DNA of 64,000 nucleotides from Leptasterias polaris. Taxonomy: Eukaryota > Echinodermata > Asteroidea > Forcipulatida > Asteriidae. Positions 42,691-54,960 of this stretch are shown in pieces. The stretch's first letter is position 1; every line of letters starts with the position of its first letter. The position numbers and the translations under genes were made by a program. The stretch is from NCBI GenBank assembly GCA_037783415.1, contig JAZGTN010000025.1, positions 124,001 to 188,000 of the forward strand, read 5' to 3'. The notes beneath the pieces were generated by a model. It ran no database searches. It was not told the DNA's origin and saw only the letters and a program-made list of their open reading frames with translations.

Positions 42691-44153
42691 ACAGAACAGA
42701 TACGAGTCAAGTTGTGCATTTATTTGGCTTCCATTTATTTTTATGCATGACTGTGTAATTGATTTGCCAACTAAATAAGATACTAAAAATGTGAAATAAA
42801 AAAGATGGAGCAACAAATATGTTTTGATTTGATCTAGTGAAAAACATTGAAGCTAAATGAAAATATTAAATCTCTCTATTTCTTGGGCAGGATAATTGAT
42901 ATATAGTCCTGTCCTATAAAGTGATTGATAGAAAGTTTCTGGCTGGTATTTCCATCCTGCATTGTGCAAAATGGCAGAATCACCCTTGAGTTTACCCAGG
43001 ATTCCTATCAGAGTATGCACGCTTTGTCGTTAGGTCGACAGTAATTTTTGATAAATAAGTTGTGTACAATGGGGGGAAGAAATACTTTCAAAGCAACTTA
43101 AGTGTGCATGTATGGATGAGTCATCGATATATCGGGTCATGCACCCTCCCCTCCCCCCCCCAACCAAAACACACATAAAAACTTTGAAGAAAACGGGAAC
43201 TACATGTATAAACTTATTAACTTATTAATAAAAATAGTACAAAAATACCACACACCCTGTACTTGCCCACTACACTGGAAGACAAAATTATTGATTATTA
43301 TTATTTTTTCTTCCCCCTCTCCCTCCTGATCAAGGTGTACTTGTGGACACTGCGTCATCCAACAACTTGTAGCAAACTGAATGTGACAGGTGATGGGGAT
43401 AGACCTATATGATACAGAGAGATGTTGTAGCCAGATGAGTGGTATGAATCCGTTTTGCATACTGTACAGCTCAATATCGGAGAAGGGGGTGTACAGGGAA
43501 CAGTTGACCGGTAAGTATGTGAAGACAAAAGTTATTGTTAAAACTCTCAATTTTTATTACCAGGTTGAACAAAATACATTATTATTTTTTTCATTCCACC
43601 TACATCATGTAGTTTAAACTATATGATTGTAAATAAAAGTGCACAGCATAAGATTAAATTGAACATAAAATGTGATTAGAAAAAATTATATTACACAGAT
43701 TGAGGGAAACCTACAACTGTCCCTCCATTTTTAAAATTATTGTTTAATAAATAGTGAGAAACTGTGTATACAGTATTGAGTTTCCTCAACTGGTACTGAT
43801 TTGTTTCATATTTTTATTTTTCATTAATCTCCAGGAAATATCGACAGGTGGCTTATCGTCAAGGCAAAAGATGGGGTTGGGGATATTTGGGAAGATTCAA
43901 CCGTGTTCCACTTTCATCCTGTGTAGTGAATACAATCTGACAGCTGTACCCAAACCCAGATGGTACATAAAGTTTTCAGCTAACCTGAAATGGATTAAAT
44001 GTCTTGCTTTACCCTGTGGCTGCACTTTTCATGATAATCATGTATTTCTTCAAAAATATTTTGCTTTTTAGTTTACCAACATATAATGTAAACACAAGAA
44101 ATTGTATGTGCTTGTTTGATTGAGGAATTATTCCTTGTGAATCCTGTTCATAG
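42691..44153. other. Spacer, no secure gene
   Basis: At 43,754-44,071 a frame follows a T-rich run ending ATCTCCAG and reads EISTGGLSSRQKMGLGIFGK. It could be an exon, but no family or partner exon was found. The rest shows poly-C and T-rich runs only. Confidence 0.3.
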
Positions 44154-44400
44154 CCCAATTTCATGGCTCTGATTAATACCATCGTACTCTGCGCTTGCAA
44201 TCGCCATTCTCCGCTTACTAAGCAAGCGCGAATTTCTGCGCTAGCTGTGTAAGCGTAGAATGCCTAGTAACTTGGACTACGCAAGTGCACATGCAAAAAT
44301 TCCCTGCTTACCTGTGAAATACACTTGACGTAAGCGTGGAATTCCTTGCTTCTGCAAGCGCCGATTCTTGGTTTACGGTAAGCAGAGCCACGAAATTGGG
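44154..44400. mobile_element. MITE with CCCAATTTCATGGCTCTG ends, 247 bp
   Basis: The left end CCCAATTTCATGGCTCTG pairs with CAGAGCCACGAAATTGGG at the right end. The interior has GCGCTTGCAA/CTGCAAGCGC and other GCTTAC/GTAAGC inverted words. I recall this end sequence as common in marine invertebrates. Confidence 0.8.
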
Positions 44401-44444
44401 TCCATATCGTAACGTTATCCCTACTGGCTTTCAAATAAATTTCC

Positions 44445-45374
44445 AGAGGTTTAAATTTAATTTAGTTTTACAGTAGTAGCCCACGGTGCTAGTCAAGTCA
44501 AATTGTTACAGTTCCTCATCTAATGAATATGGAGTTTTGTATTTGTACACTTTTCACTCAAAGTCGTGTACAAAGAGAGTTTCTTGACTAAAGTGTTGTG
44601 ATCAACTTTTAATTTTCAACTGTTTATTAGAAAGAAAACAAAATAAATTGAAAGGGTCAATAAAATTTGCTAATGAGCCACAGAATCTGTTTCATAATTT
44701 ACGTACTCCTTTAGATTGTCCTTCTCAGCCTTCTATACACAACCAATTTTGTTTAATCCCATTAGTCAAGAAACTCTCTTTGTTATCCCAAATTCTGATC
44801 AAGACTAGGAGAACAACGTTTCATGTTTCCTAATATAGGTTTTCTCGGTCAAATTCAGCAAATGAGCAGCCGATTTCATTTTCGAGCGTTCGAATTAAAG
44901 CTATTTTGCAGAGGTTTAAATTTAATTTAGTTTTACAGTAGTAGCCCACGGTGCTAGTCAAGTCAAATTGTTACAGTTCCTCATCTAATGAATATGGAGT
45001 TTTGTATTTGTACACTTTTCACTCAAAGTCGTGTACAAAGAGAGTTTCTTGACTAAAGTGTTGTGATCAACTTTTAATTTTCAACTGTTTATTAGAAAGA
45101 AAACAAAATAAATTGAAAGGGTCAATAAAATTTGCTAATGAGCCACAGAATCTGTTTCATAATTTACGTACTCCTTTAGATTGTCCTTCTCAGCCTTCTA
45201 TACACAACCAATTTTGTTTAATCCCATTAGTCAAGAAACTCTCTTTGTTATCCCAAATTCTGATCAAGACTAGGAGAACAACGTTTCATGTTTCCTAATA
45301 TAGGTTTTCTCGGTCAAATTCAGCAAATGAGCAGCCGATTTCATTTTCGAGCGTTCGAATTAAAGCTATTTTGC
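44445..45374 (+). repeat. Exact 465-bp tandem duplication across a transposon end
   Basis: 44,445-44,909 is repeated at 44,910-45,374 with no difference found. The unit contains AAGAGAGTTTCTTGACTAA and its complement TTAGTCAAGAAACTCTCTT, and its last 76 bp are the left end of the TIR element at 45,299. So the element inserted first and the junction was duplicated later. Identical 61-codon frames at 44,648 and 45,113 are a by-product. Confidence 0.9.
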
Positions 45375-46542
45375 CTCTGCAGTTGTTACTGCGTTTCAAA
45401 TTCAGAATTCGGCCATTCAATTTAGTTTTGAGGCATTCAAATTCCTTTAGCACTGTGTTCAATTTAGCATATCGTCATTCTTTTTCGTGACACTAAATCA
45501 TCATTCAATTTAGCAAAGCTGGTTCGACTGGAGTTTTTTACTGATTTTTTTTTTTCAATTTCGTAAAGAGCCAATCAATTTCGCTAAATGAGAATTCAAA
45601 TAAGTACGACTTAAGAAATACAAATAAACAGATAAACTTTAATTCACTTTAATTCAGGCAAACCTTATTTTCTTTAGTTAGGCCTATGTTTCCAGTACAC
45701 TTTACATGGGGCCCTTGAGGTTTTTTTCTTCTTCTTTGTTTTCTTCTTTATTTTATTTTTTATTTTTATTTTTTTGGGGGGGGATCTTTGGTTAACTGAC
45801 CGAGACCTAATTTGTTTTTGTGTCTGAATGGGTTGTTTCTTTATGTTTAATTTTTTATATTTTTTGTTTCATTGTTGATGTTGTTTCTTCCTCAACCATC
45901 AACCAGACATCTTGGCATATACGTTTGGGTATGGTTGTACCACTGCATGCACTTCACTTGGGTGATGGCATCAACGCTCTGAATGGCTGCTTGTTGGAAG
46001 GAGATTGCACCTCCACTGCTGCATGTTCATTCCTGCTTGTTGGGCAGCCTGTCTGTCTCCGACACGTTGTTGCCACTCAGGTAACCCAAGGATGCGTTTA
46101 ACTGCAGCCTTGAATGCAGAGTGTGCCATCTCCGTGCTGTTCAGGAATGGGGAGTAGGGACCACGAGCTGCCATTTCTAGAAATATGCGTGTTAAACTAG
46201 TGCCAATAAGTTAACCCTATTTATGCCCTTATCATTCGAAAGGAAACAAAAGTTTAACAGAGCGTTTTTTAGATTGTACAAATTCCCGAAATGACTGCCC
46301 ATAAATGAATTTGAATGACTAAACACACGCCTCAAAAAGTTCCTGCGAATTTGAATGCTGCTTTGTTGAATTGTTAAATTGAAAGATTATTTTGTTAAAT
46401 CGAATGACACAACAGAACATTTGACTAGTCATAAAACGAAATCGAATGACCCTTTTCAGTAGCATTCGATTTCGCGCGAAATAGAATAGCGTCGTGGTTA
46501 AATTGGCTGCTCATTTGCCGAAATTGACCGAGAAAACCTATA
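45299..46542. mobile_element. TIR element, 1.24 kb, with a DDE transposase remnant
   Basis: Ends TATAGGTTTTCTCGGTCAA and its complement TTGACCGAGAAAACCTATA; ~45-bp arms including GCAAATGAGCAGCC. TA at both borders. CATTCAATTTAG words recur inside, followed by poly-T/poly-G at 45,719-45,783. A transposase C-terminus lies at 45,971-46,174. Confidence 0.8.
45971..46174 (-). pseudogene. DDE transposase C-terminal fragment
   Basis: A minus-strand 67-codon frame begins MAARGPYSPFLNSTEMAHSA and continues FKAAVKRIL. The Y-S-P-F-L-N-x-x-E box is typical of the third catalytic acidic residue of IS630/Tc1-like DDE transposases (established for the family). Only this region remains. A GAAATGG context after CTAG suggests the start is internal. 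It encodes no active enzyme. Confidence 0.6.
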
Positions 46543-46660
46543 TAATCCAATAGTGCCGTTGATGTTGAGGGTTCAGCCACATAGATGTAGGTCCAGCTGT
46601 TGATGGATCAATCGTTTCTCCAGTCTTGATGATTTCCATTAGCATCTAAAAAGGCAAAAT
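46543..46660 (-). other. Possible exon-like frame next to the TIR element
   Basis: Minus strand after TTTGCCTTTTTAG: MLMEIIKTGETIDPSTAGPT then SMWLNPQHQRHYW. The frame is interrupted by the TIR element at 46,542. It might be part of the same transposase gene. Low confidence. Confidence 0.2.
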
Positions 46661-48400
46661 ATTCCATTGAAAACAATTAAAATTAGGTTTTTATTTTATT
46701 TGTATTTTTATTTATCAGTATTTTTAATTATTATATTTATTTATTATTAATTTATTTATTATTAAATCAAATTGTTTTTTTTTTGAGAGTGGGGAGGGGA
46801 ATTAATTTGGAAAGGGGGATCAATCCACTCACTATTTCAGTTGTCATTTATGACCAATAATAATTTCTTTTGAGCATGCATGTCATTTCATTTGTTAAGC
46901 AAACATTTCGCTTGGATTGGGCACCCTTCTATTTTTTGCTTTTCTTAAAACTGGGTCTACTTTTTGAAGATATATTTTGTGAGTTGTAGACATATTAAAC
47001 ACTATACTAAAAGTTCTCCAAAAAATATCCAGTGAAATTTGCAAAAACATGCAAAGTTTGCTAAAAACGTTGTTGGGCGCAATCTGTGAAAATGCGCGCG
47101 CGCAATGTGCGAACTGAAGTCTGCCGACACACACAAATCAAATTGCGTGGCTGAGACACGGAATTGACCATGGGCAGCGCGCAGTATCGATTCCTCTCGT
47201 TGGTGTGTGCGCCGTAAAACATTATTATATGTATTTTTAAAAAAAATCAAAGATTGAGTCGCGTCCAACAACGTCAATTGTGTGGTTTAGGCCATGTTTA
47301 AAACTGTAGGCCTCTTCTCAAAAACTAGACTATCGTGTCTTTTCAAAATCACTGAATGGTTAGCCATCAAAGTTTTGTGCCAAGAATAAAGAGCTTAGTT
47401 TAAAAAATTGTATCGTCATTGAACAAGAAGGATGGAATGATGAGTCCCTCCAATTATTGTCAACAAAATTAAGGAACTGACAATTTTTTGTCTTATTCTT
47501 TTGACCTTTGATTTCTAATTAATAGGATACTTTTCCTCTAAAACACCTATCACTGTTATTGCAAACAAAATAAGGCATAAGGTAAAATATTTTTTTTTTA
47601 AAGGGGGGGAAAAAGGGGGAAATGTTTGTTCTATTAAGTTAAAACATTCCCCTTTACCCCTTATAACCCCCTTTTCTGTGAGGATGCATGCAAATATCAA
47701 AGAAAAAGTATGTTTAACCATCGCCTTTTGACTTTTCGAGGGAGACCATTGTCTTCCACAGAAAACAACAATAGGATGGTTTTCAACGCTTTTCTGATCA
47801 TTTTTCTTTCGATGTCTCTCGCCGGAACACTCGCTAATAAAGATTAATGGGCAGGAAAGTGCCTAGGCACACTGTCTCCTTTTTTCTTTTATCCTCCCTC
47901 CCCCCTCCCCCCTCCCCCCTCCCACACACACACACCCTTTCTTGTGGATTTTCCCTTACCAGGCCCGTAACTTGGGGCCACTCGTAGTATAATTTTCTTT
48001 GTTCAACCCAAACCATTTAAAATTTACCCAGTCAAATTCCCTTGTGGTGAATTCAATATCTGCGGGCTGCGGCTTCCTAGGTTGTATCGTACTTGGATGT
48101 GACCCCTGGTACCCAATCAGTTTCCTTTGTGGTTTATCATTTGATAAAAAAATAAAACAATAAATAAATAAAAAGGCATAAATAAATAATTTAAAAACCC
48201 ATCAAAATCAAAAAAGGAAGAAAAAGTCCACCCAAAATGTTAAAAAAATGGCGCCCCAAAAAACCCCCAAACAAAAACTAAAAAATTGACCAAAATGGCT
48301 GGAATTGGGCCTTCATTGTCAAAAAACAGAAGTACAAATCCAGCGCCCCACCCCCTCCCGCGTCATTGGGCGGCGGGCGGCGCTAACGTGCCGATGTCCA
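46661..48400. other. Low-complexity spacer
   Basis: ATTTATTATT runs near 46,690-46,760, a G/C-run inverted pair at 47,590-47,670, (CCTCCCC)n plus (CA)n at 47,893-47,935, and an A-rich block at 48,145-48,290. TTCTTTGTTCAACCCAAA near 47,995 matches the tail of the SINE-like repeat at 2040. No gene supported. Confidence 0.4.
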
Positions 48401-48412
48401 TTTCTTTCTTTC

Positions 48413-48840
48413 TGAGTCTGATTCCGAGTCCGAGTCCTCCAAACCAAGTCCAAGACCAAGACAGAGTCCAAGTCTTCCCAACCGAGTCTGAGTCTGAGTC
48501 CAAGTCCAAGTCCTCCCTACCGATTCCGAGTCTGAGTCCAAGTCCAAGTCCAAGTCTTCCCAACCGAGTCCGAGTCTGAGTCCAAGTCCAAGTCCAAGTC
48601 TTTCCAACCGAGTCCGAGTCTGAGTCCAAGTCCAAGTCCTCCCTACCGATTCCGAGTCTGAGTCCAAGTCCAAGTCCAAGTCTTCCCAACCGAGTCCGAA
48701 TCTGAGTCCAAGTCCAAGTCCAAGTCCTCCCTACCGATTCCGAGTCTGAGTCCAAGTCCAAGTCCAAGTCTTCCCAACCGAGTCCGAGTCTGAGTCCAAG
48801 TCCAAGTCCTCCCTACTGAGTCCGAGTCCCAGGACTCGAG
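48413..48840 (-). repeat. (GAGTCC/AAGTCC)n minisatellite with higher-order units
   Basis: Hexamers GAGTCC, AAGTCC and GAGTCT alternate, punctuated by CTTCCCAACCGAGTCC or CCTCCCTACCGATTCC roughly every 60 bp. Frames on both strands give Asp-Leu/Ser-Asp and Ser-Pro repeats (DLDSDSDSVGKTW). These are translations of a hexamer array. Confidence 0.9.
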
Positions 48841-48959
48841 ACTGGTTCAATCTCAGCTTGATCGGAGGGCTCGATACCAAGTCTGAGTCTGAGTCATGGT
48901 GCTCCAAAACCGAGTCGAGTCCACAAAAATGGACATAAATTATAGACATAATAGGGAGA

Positions 48960-49045
48960 CTGCCAACATACAATAGGGCTAGATATCTCAGTTTGTAGAG
49001 CACCAGCACATTAATCCGGAGGTCGTTGGTTCAAAATCTTGTCAA
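48960..49045 (+). mobile_element. tRNA-derived SINE-like repeat, copy 2
   Basis: GGCTAGATATCTCAGTTTGT, AGAGC, ATTAATCCGGAGGTCG and GGTTCAAAAT follow the same A-box/anticodon/B-box order as 2150-2077 on the opposite strand, more decayed. The shared flank GCCAACATA shows that the repeat unit extends beyond the tRNA-like head. Confidence 0.65.
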
Positions 49046-49070
49046 TTTTTCTTTGGTTAACCTACATGTA

Positions 49071-49115
49071 GCCCCGATGTGTGGCCAAGCTGAAACCTTG
49101 GCCACACATCGGGGC
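49071..49115. repeat. Perfect hairpin, 19-bp stem, 7-nt loop
   Basis: GCCCCGATGTGTGGCCAAG, loop CTGAAAC, then the exact complement. It directly follows the SINE-like repeat tail and ACATGTA. Confidence 0.95.
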
Positions 49116-49353
49116 CCAATTTTTGTGAAGCTAAGCGAAACAAAATTGAAAGCGCATTCCCTACGGGCGGGTCGGCGGTTTATTACCAGCTAAATATGTT
49201 CACATACCTCCTAGCTTGTCCTGGGTGTTTTGGATGCTTAAACAATTAACATCATTTTTTTAAATTTCAAACAATAATTATGCGACTTCCTCCAAATTAC
49301 TTTTCTCTATGTGTACTGAGCGTGGCCATTTTAGATGGATCTCAATCATGCGA

Positions 49354-49519
49354 TGCCAATCAAATCACGACGTCACTAGCCGGCCGGGCTGTTGGCGGAG
49401 CGAGGGTTCAATTGTTTCAATGGTTTGAAATGGTTGCTTTTTAAACATTTCAATGGTTGCTTTACGAACCCGCTCCGCCCACAGCCCGGCCGGCTGATGA
49501 CGTCGTGATTTGATTGGCA
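49354..49519. mobile_element. GC-rich foldback MITE, 166 bp
   Basis: Arms of ~55 bp: TGCCAATCAAATCACGACGT, then AGCCGGCCGGGCTGT and CGGAGCG, mirrored at 49,464-49,519. Central spacer has TTTCAATGGTT twice. No clear target duplication. Confidence 0.85.
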
Positions 49520-49524
49520 CGATT

Positions 49525-50015
49525 GTTGTACAAACAAAAGAGGGACAATAGGAGGTCCCTGATAGCAGGTGTTTACACACTTGTGTAAGTGGGGATGTTA
49601 ACCCATTCAAACCAAGGACTTTAACAAAAGGGATCGGGATGTTCTGACAGAGTGAGGAGGTCCTCGCTTATCTTTCATGTGCAAAACCAATGGGGATGTC
49701 TCTAAAACAATTCAATCTAAACAAATGGAATAACAAAGAGAAGTCCTCGATTTACTTGATTAACAAAGGTGTGTGTTGTGTGTGCAATCAATATCCGAGT
49801 TATAAGTCAAAAAGGACTTATCAACTCCAAACTTTTGTGTGTGGATTAGTCTTTGGATACTTAGAAGCCTGATTGCTTTTGGACCCCCAGGTCAACTGTC
49901 CAGGTCATTATGGCAAGAACAAAAGAAAGGTTGTTGGAGTGAGAACTTGAGAAGGACTTGTCATCTACTCGTCATATTTGTGGTTCGGTCTGGGATCCTT
50001 AGAAGCTTATTGTTT
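49525..50015 (+). repeat. Second locus of the 29.9-30.7 kb repeat
   Basis: AAACAAAAGAGGGACAATAG, then GGAGGTCC, ACACTTGTGT, and further on ACTCCAAACTTTTGTGTGTG, GAAGCCTGATTGCTTTTGGA and CAGGTCATTATGGC repeat blocks of 29,891-30,695 in the same order. Confidence 0.8.
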
Positions 50016-50624
50016 GTGGAACCCTTAAACATTCGAAGGCCACAATCCGGGAGGTTTCTCTTGCAACACCACATATTTCACCTGACTTCATTATTACCAT
50101 CCTCTCAGTTGTGCCATTTTGGAAGTCAATGTCACTGTGTGTTAATGACCTGGTTTATAGTCGGTTGCAAGATGATAATTGTTGAATGGTAAGGAACGCC
50201 AGCATCTTCAGTGACTTCATACATGGTGCCTAATCCATGGGAACGAGGTTGTAGTCAGTAGGAATATTGTAAATGATGCGTGGGTTGGGAAAAGGGAAGA
50301 GGATTACACAATCATTTGGATCTTGTTTTGAGTACCAGCAAAAACTAGTGTCATGAAATCATGAAACACGCTTTCTTTCCCCCCGAAATTTGATTTCGTT
50401 CCCCAGAGTGCTATGGTTAAAACTACAACTCCCAAGGTGACCCCCGGAGCGTTCTATTTTCCCGAGGCGAATAGCACAAGTAAAAGCAATCAATATTTGT
50501 TTTATAACACCCCAACAAACTATTTATCATCCTCGTACACGTAACGTTCGTACGCGCATTTCAGATACACAGATGCACAACTGATTGGGTTCGAGGTGGG
50601 TAAAAAAGACGTCTAGGTACTGCA
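50016..50624. other. Spacer, nothing recognised
   Basis: No supported gene. Confidence 0.35.
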
Positions 50625-50695
50625 TGCCATGTGATAGTACATCGGCGGCCATGTGATAGTACATGTACATCGTTTGCCATGTGATAGTATCGCGC
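50625..50695 (+). repeat. GCCATGTGATAGTACATCG short tandem repeat
   Basis: Three copies at about 50,626, 50,649 and 50,677 with variable linkers. Confidence 0.75.
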
Positions 50696-53150
50696 CGGTT
50701 TTCTAGTAAAACTAAGACATATCATGTGACACGCTCGGAAACTAATCAAAAGGCAGAATATTTGTATAGGGTGTTATAATTATTAATGTTTAATTGTTGT
50801 GCATTTGGTAAAGTAAACATTGTTGTTTTGTTGCATGCAGTGTTAATCATGGTGATGGGATCAATGCATTACATGTTTATTAATTCAACTGTTTTCAACT
50901 CTATTCATTACTTATGTAGGACAGTCAACAGTTTCAAAGTTGTGAGGACCAAAGTACAAGTAATTCACAAAGTTTGGTAAGCAACATTAATTGTGTGTGT
51001 TACATGTACTTGCTGAGAATGTGTCATACATGTTGAAAATGGGCACATCTGATCACTTCATATGACTTTCTTTTTCACAAAAGAAGAGAATGGCCATGTC
51101 CTGTACATGTAGGTGAGTTATAAAGTCATACAAGATGAACTCCCAACCGGTGCTGACTCAAGCTGGGCTGTATGATATAAATGCATCAACCGACTCAGAT
51201 CATGTACTGGTTGCTGCAAAGTAAACGACCAGGATGAGACCTACATGTACATATGAGGTTCTTAGCCACAGACAATTGGTCACCTGCTCAGATGTCCCCT
51301 TCTGGAGCAGAAATGTGATACAGGAGACCTTGCTGAATTCATTAAAAGTGCCAAAGACTGTTTTTACTTTTGGCTGAAACACATCATCTAGTGTGTGTGG
51401 ACAAGATAAAAAGAAGCATGCGTTGAGTGCACATTTTGTTTGTTTTCATCTCTTGAGATAAGGGAGAAAGGCAGAATGTGCACATAAGCAAGTAGCTCAT
51501 CCAATGGACTAACTACAGTAGTGCCTCTGTCTACATGTACCTTTCCTTGGAATCAAGGGCCCTTGTGCAGACAGGTAAATGATTAATAGTTGTTGATCTC
51601 ACTTGGGATATGGACTGCTGGCAGAATAATGTGGTGTTTTCTGCAGTCAGCAGCAGCGTTCTACATGTAGCTACGGTGGTCGGCGCCGGGCGGGCCCGAC
51701 CGGCACCGAGGATTTCCGCCCACCACTTCTGATGAAAAACACTGCTTCCGACCGGCACTAATTTCACATAAAAAACTGCTGTAAACGTAACTATTTGTGA
51801 AGAAAAGTAGTACTTACATTGTACAAAATGTACATGTACATTCATATTTCCGTCTTAATTCTTGTTTAAATTGCAATTGTACAGGGAACATGTTTTCAAT
51901 TTGAGAAAAAATAAATAACTTTTCCATTTTGCCGTGTGTTGTCTAATGTTACGTTTCATGGAAGCTGCCATATTGAATTTACCGATGTATACGTTATACA
52001 CATAGAGGTAGCGGCACAGGCTCGTTCGATCACTATTCTAGAAAATGTTTATTTCACTAGCGTAAATAAAAAAATGTATATTTTCCAGAATAAATAAATT
52101 TGAGTACAATAAAATATATATATTTAACTTTGTCCACTGTAAAATTTATTTGATAATGTTACTATAAAAATATTCATTTTTTATTGATCGAGTTGGAGCC
52201 TTGTTTTGTTGTTCGTTATGTTGACTCTGGCCGCTAATCGCAAGGCTCTGTTCGCTGGAATTGCTTCGCTCATTCCGCAAACAGGTCCAAGTCAGTGAAG
52301 TCACACCCACCACTAAACATTCTCTAGCTATAACACTGCAATTGGATAGCGCAGGGGTTGAACTTGATGATTGATGTATGCCATAACTGTGGTCATTTAT
52401 GGATCATGTGGCTGGCTGCCAAAAGTCGCCTTTACATGGCTGTAGCTTGACCATGATGTGGCCACCATCTTTTGCAGTTAAGCTTCTTGGCTGCAAGTAA
52501 GGATGATTAGCCTCCAAAATTATTATTATTATCTGGACTATTTTTCACATCACTAAGCTGTGAGTGAGGCGTACATATATCATTATGATTACTGACTGAC
52601 AAAGCTGTTGAAAAGAGTGACCCATCAAAAGGTTGCTGGCAATCTGCCAACAGAGAAGGTGTGGCATCTAAATAAGGAATAGAGGAACATGAGATACATA
52701 TAGTTTAGTCCTAATTGCATTTATTTTGCAACATTGCACTTTTAATATAACTCTTGAAACAGTGTTTAAATTTACGGTTGCCTAGTTTGGACTTTGATGG
52801 ACTATTTCATGAAAGAGTCCCATGATGGTGGTGTCCATAGACTCATTCAAATATTTTTAGGGAAAAGATCCAATGAAGGAAGTATTTACATGTACATATG
52901 TAAATTGTTTTAGTTTTAAATTCACGAATCTATCGAAAATTTGTATTGGTTTGATATCCTTTAAAAGAATAGCAAGAGTAACGGGTTGTTCTTTCTTTTT
53001 AGTTGTCTTAGATATCTCACCTGAGGTATAACTGAACAACGGACATGTATGTAAGCCATTGACATCTGAAGTGATTTCAGTGAGATTAATGCACAAATGG
53101 GAATTGTTCATGAAAAGAGCTATAGGGACATACTGAGGTGAATATTATCT
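50696..53150. other. Long gene-poor stretch
   Basis: A GC-rich patch at 51,676-51,760 with GCCGGGCGGGCCCGACCGGC-like inverted words resembles 13,868-13,940. Otherwise only dispersed ACATGTA words. No supported gene. Confidence 0.4.
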
Positions 53151-53595
53151 TCAACAATGAACATACATGTATGCCTATCATTGTTCTGCATAGACCACCT
53201 TCTTCACTGAAGAATATACATGTAGTCCCAGAGCACATTCATCAAGGAATTCGCTGAACATCTTGACAGACAGGTGCTGTTTCCTGGAATTCCCATTATC
53301 TTAGGGGATTTCAACATTTATTGGAATGGCAATGCAAATGAGACGAAGCTTCTTAGGGATCTTCTTCAGCAACATGACTTGCAACAACTTGTTGACTTTG
53401 AAACACACAAGTCTGGCCACACCATTGATCTTGTCATTACTCGCCAATCAGATACACTTGTCCAATCTGTATCTGAATCAGAGTACTTCTCTGATCAACG
53501 TGGAATCTCCAAAAGCCAGAGTACACAAAACGCCTACTTCAATATCCCAAGTAGCTCAAATATCGCAAGACTGATCAGATCAGAGGCAATCTGAT
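53151..53595 (+). pseudogene. Non-LTR retrotransposon AP-endonuclease domain fragment
   Basis: The frame from about 53,250 reads EFAEHLDRQVLFPGIPIILG then DFNIYWNG, and later FETHKSGHTIDLVITR and FSDQRGIS. The order G-D-F-N, S-G-H-T-x-D-L and S-D-x matches the exonuclease-endonuclease-phosphatase domain that nicks target DNA in CR1/L2-like elements (established). The final catalytic S-D-H is S-D-Q here. Upstream, PIIVLHRPPSS is in another frame. No RT follows, so it is an isolated fragment. Confidence 0.75.
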
Positions 53596-54478
53596 ATAAA
53601 AATCATGCGGATCCAGCCTTAACCACCTTGAGTAGCCTTTATAGATTGCAAAAACTATACATTGTTCCCCACCCAAATCATGTCAACTGGACCCCCTACC
53701 GACAGTTGTTCAAAAACTTGAACAACACGTTAGCGGTGCCCATAACACAACTGATTATCATCATATGTAAATATGCAAAAATATTTTCTTCAATAAAAAG
53801 CCACTGCCTGAATTTGTCTTCTATACATGTAGCTGATACATGTAGTTCGCCATGCCTTGATCTCAATATTATGGCCTGCATGATCACTCTTCACACCGTC
53901 ACACCATTCTGTCTAACCCTTTCTAGATGCAAAAATCATCTGCCCACTTTCTCTCTTTCCCTATATACATGTACATGTAAGAGCCTAGTACATCTGTTCA
54001 CACTCGTGCATTCTATTATAATTAGGTGCACAAACACCTCTTGTTATTAATCTGTTTTTGTTGGGTGTTTTTATATGACCCTAATTTGACCTGTTCTTCC
54101 AATTCAAACCACAAGTTAAAGCGAAAGAATCTTGAATCACAATTTATGAACCATGGCATCATGCCGAAAAAAACTCGGTTCAAGGATCAGCAACACAAAC
54201 ACCTTGTTTTTGTGATGTCACAAAAACTAAATGTCTAGTTTCCTTGTTCTTTTTTATCGCCTCCTTCTTCAACAGAACTCTTCTCTGTCGCATAATTCAA
54301 GATTGAAATTGAATTGAACTTTAAAACTTGGCATATACTTGAATTTTAACATACGACACTTGAACGATGATGTCATGATGACATCTTTCAAGTATCGAAT
54401 TACAAGGTTTTAAATTTTGAAAAAAATTGTTCGCTTTTCACTGTTTTTAAAAGCTATGATATTCATACTTTGGCATCT
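53596..54478. other. Spacer, nothing recognised
   Basis: The frames at 53,628-54,050 have no RT motif. TGATGTCATGATGACATC near 54,369 is a small palindrome. Confidence 0.35.
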
Positions 54479-54960
54479 ACCGTAATTTCCTGCGTATAAG
54501 GCGCTCGGCGTATAAGGCGCAGTACCCTCAAATTTCCAAAATAAGATTCAAGCATTAACAGATAAGGCACACTGCAGCATAATTGTTTTTTTATCGGAAG
54601 ATATGTACTTCTGTATTAAAGGCAAAGTACACTTTTGGTTTTGGGTTTAATCCTAAATAAGTGTTGATATACAATAAAACTAACTGTGAAAATTCCATTT
54701 CAAACGGTGGTTGCATTTTTGAGATATCGCCGAAAATCCGGAGCGAATATGTCCATGCAGGAAGAATAATCCCTAATAGAAATACACAATCTGAGAAGCG
54801 CTTCTGACAGAAATGGTTCTCAGATTCAAATTTGGGGTCATAAAAACTGATATATTTTTTCCATAACCACAAAACTTTGAAGTGAAATGTTTCTCCAAAT
54901 GCTTTATACATGTACTATCGAAAGCTGCTGTAGGCTTCTAAACAATAGGTTTGTATTGCC
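54479..54960 (-). repeat. Relic of the CCGTATTTTCC family followed by a dispersed repeat
   Basis: TACCGTAATTTCCTGCGTAT..AAGGCGC at 54,479-54,528 is a left-end-like relic of the 26.3 kb element family. TTAAAGGCAAAGTACAC at 54,618 begins another dispersed repeat, whose open minus-strand frame is not supported as a gene. Confidence 0.45.

Noticed and set aside
44648..45298. Two paralogous 61-residue genes
   Set aside because: Identical because of the exact 465-bp tandem duplication; no coding features.
48363..48767. Asp/Ser-rich or Ser/Pro-rich protein
   Set aside because: Translation of a hexamer minisatellite, open in multiple frames and strands.
49071..49115. Rho-independent terminator
   Set aside because: Strong stem, but the genome is eukaryotic and no gene ends there.
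53628..54050. Reverse transcriptase following the endonuclease fragment
   Set aside because: No RT motif such as PQG or [YF]xDD in any frame; composition looks random.
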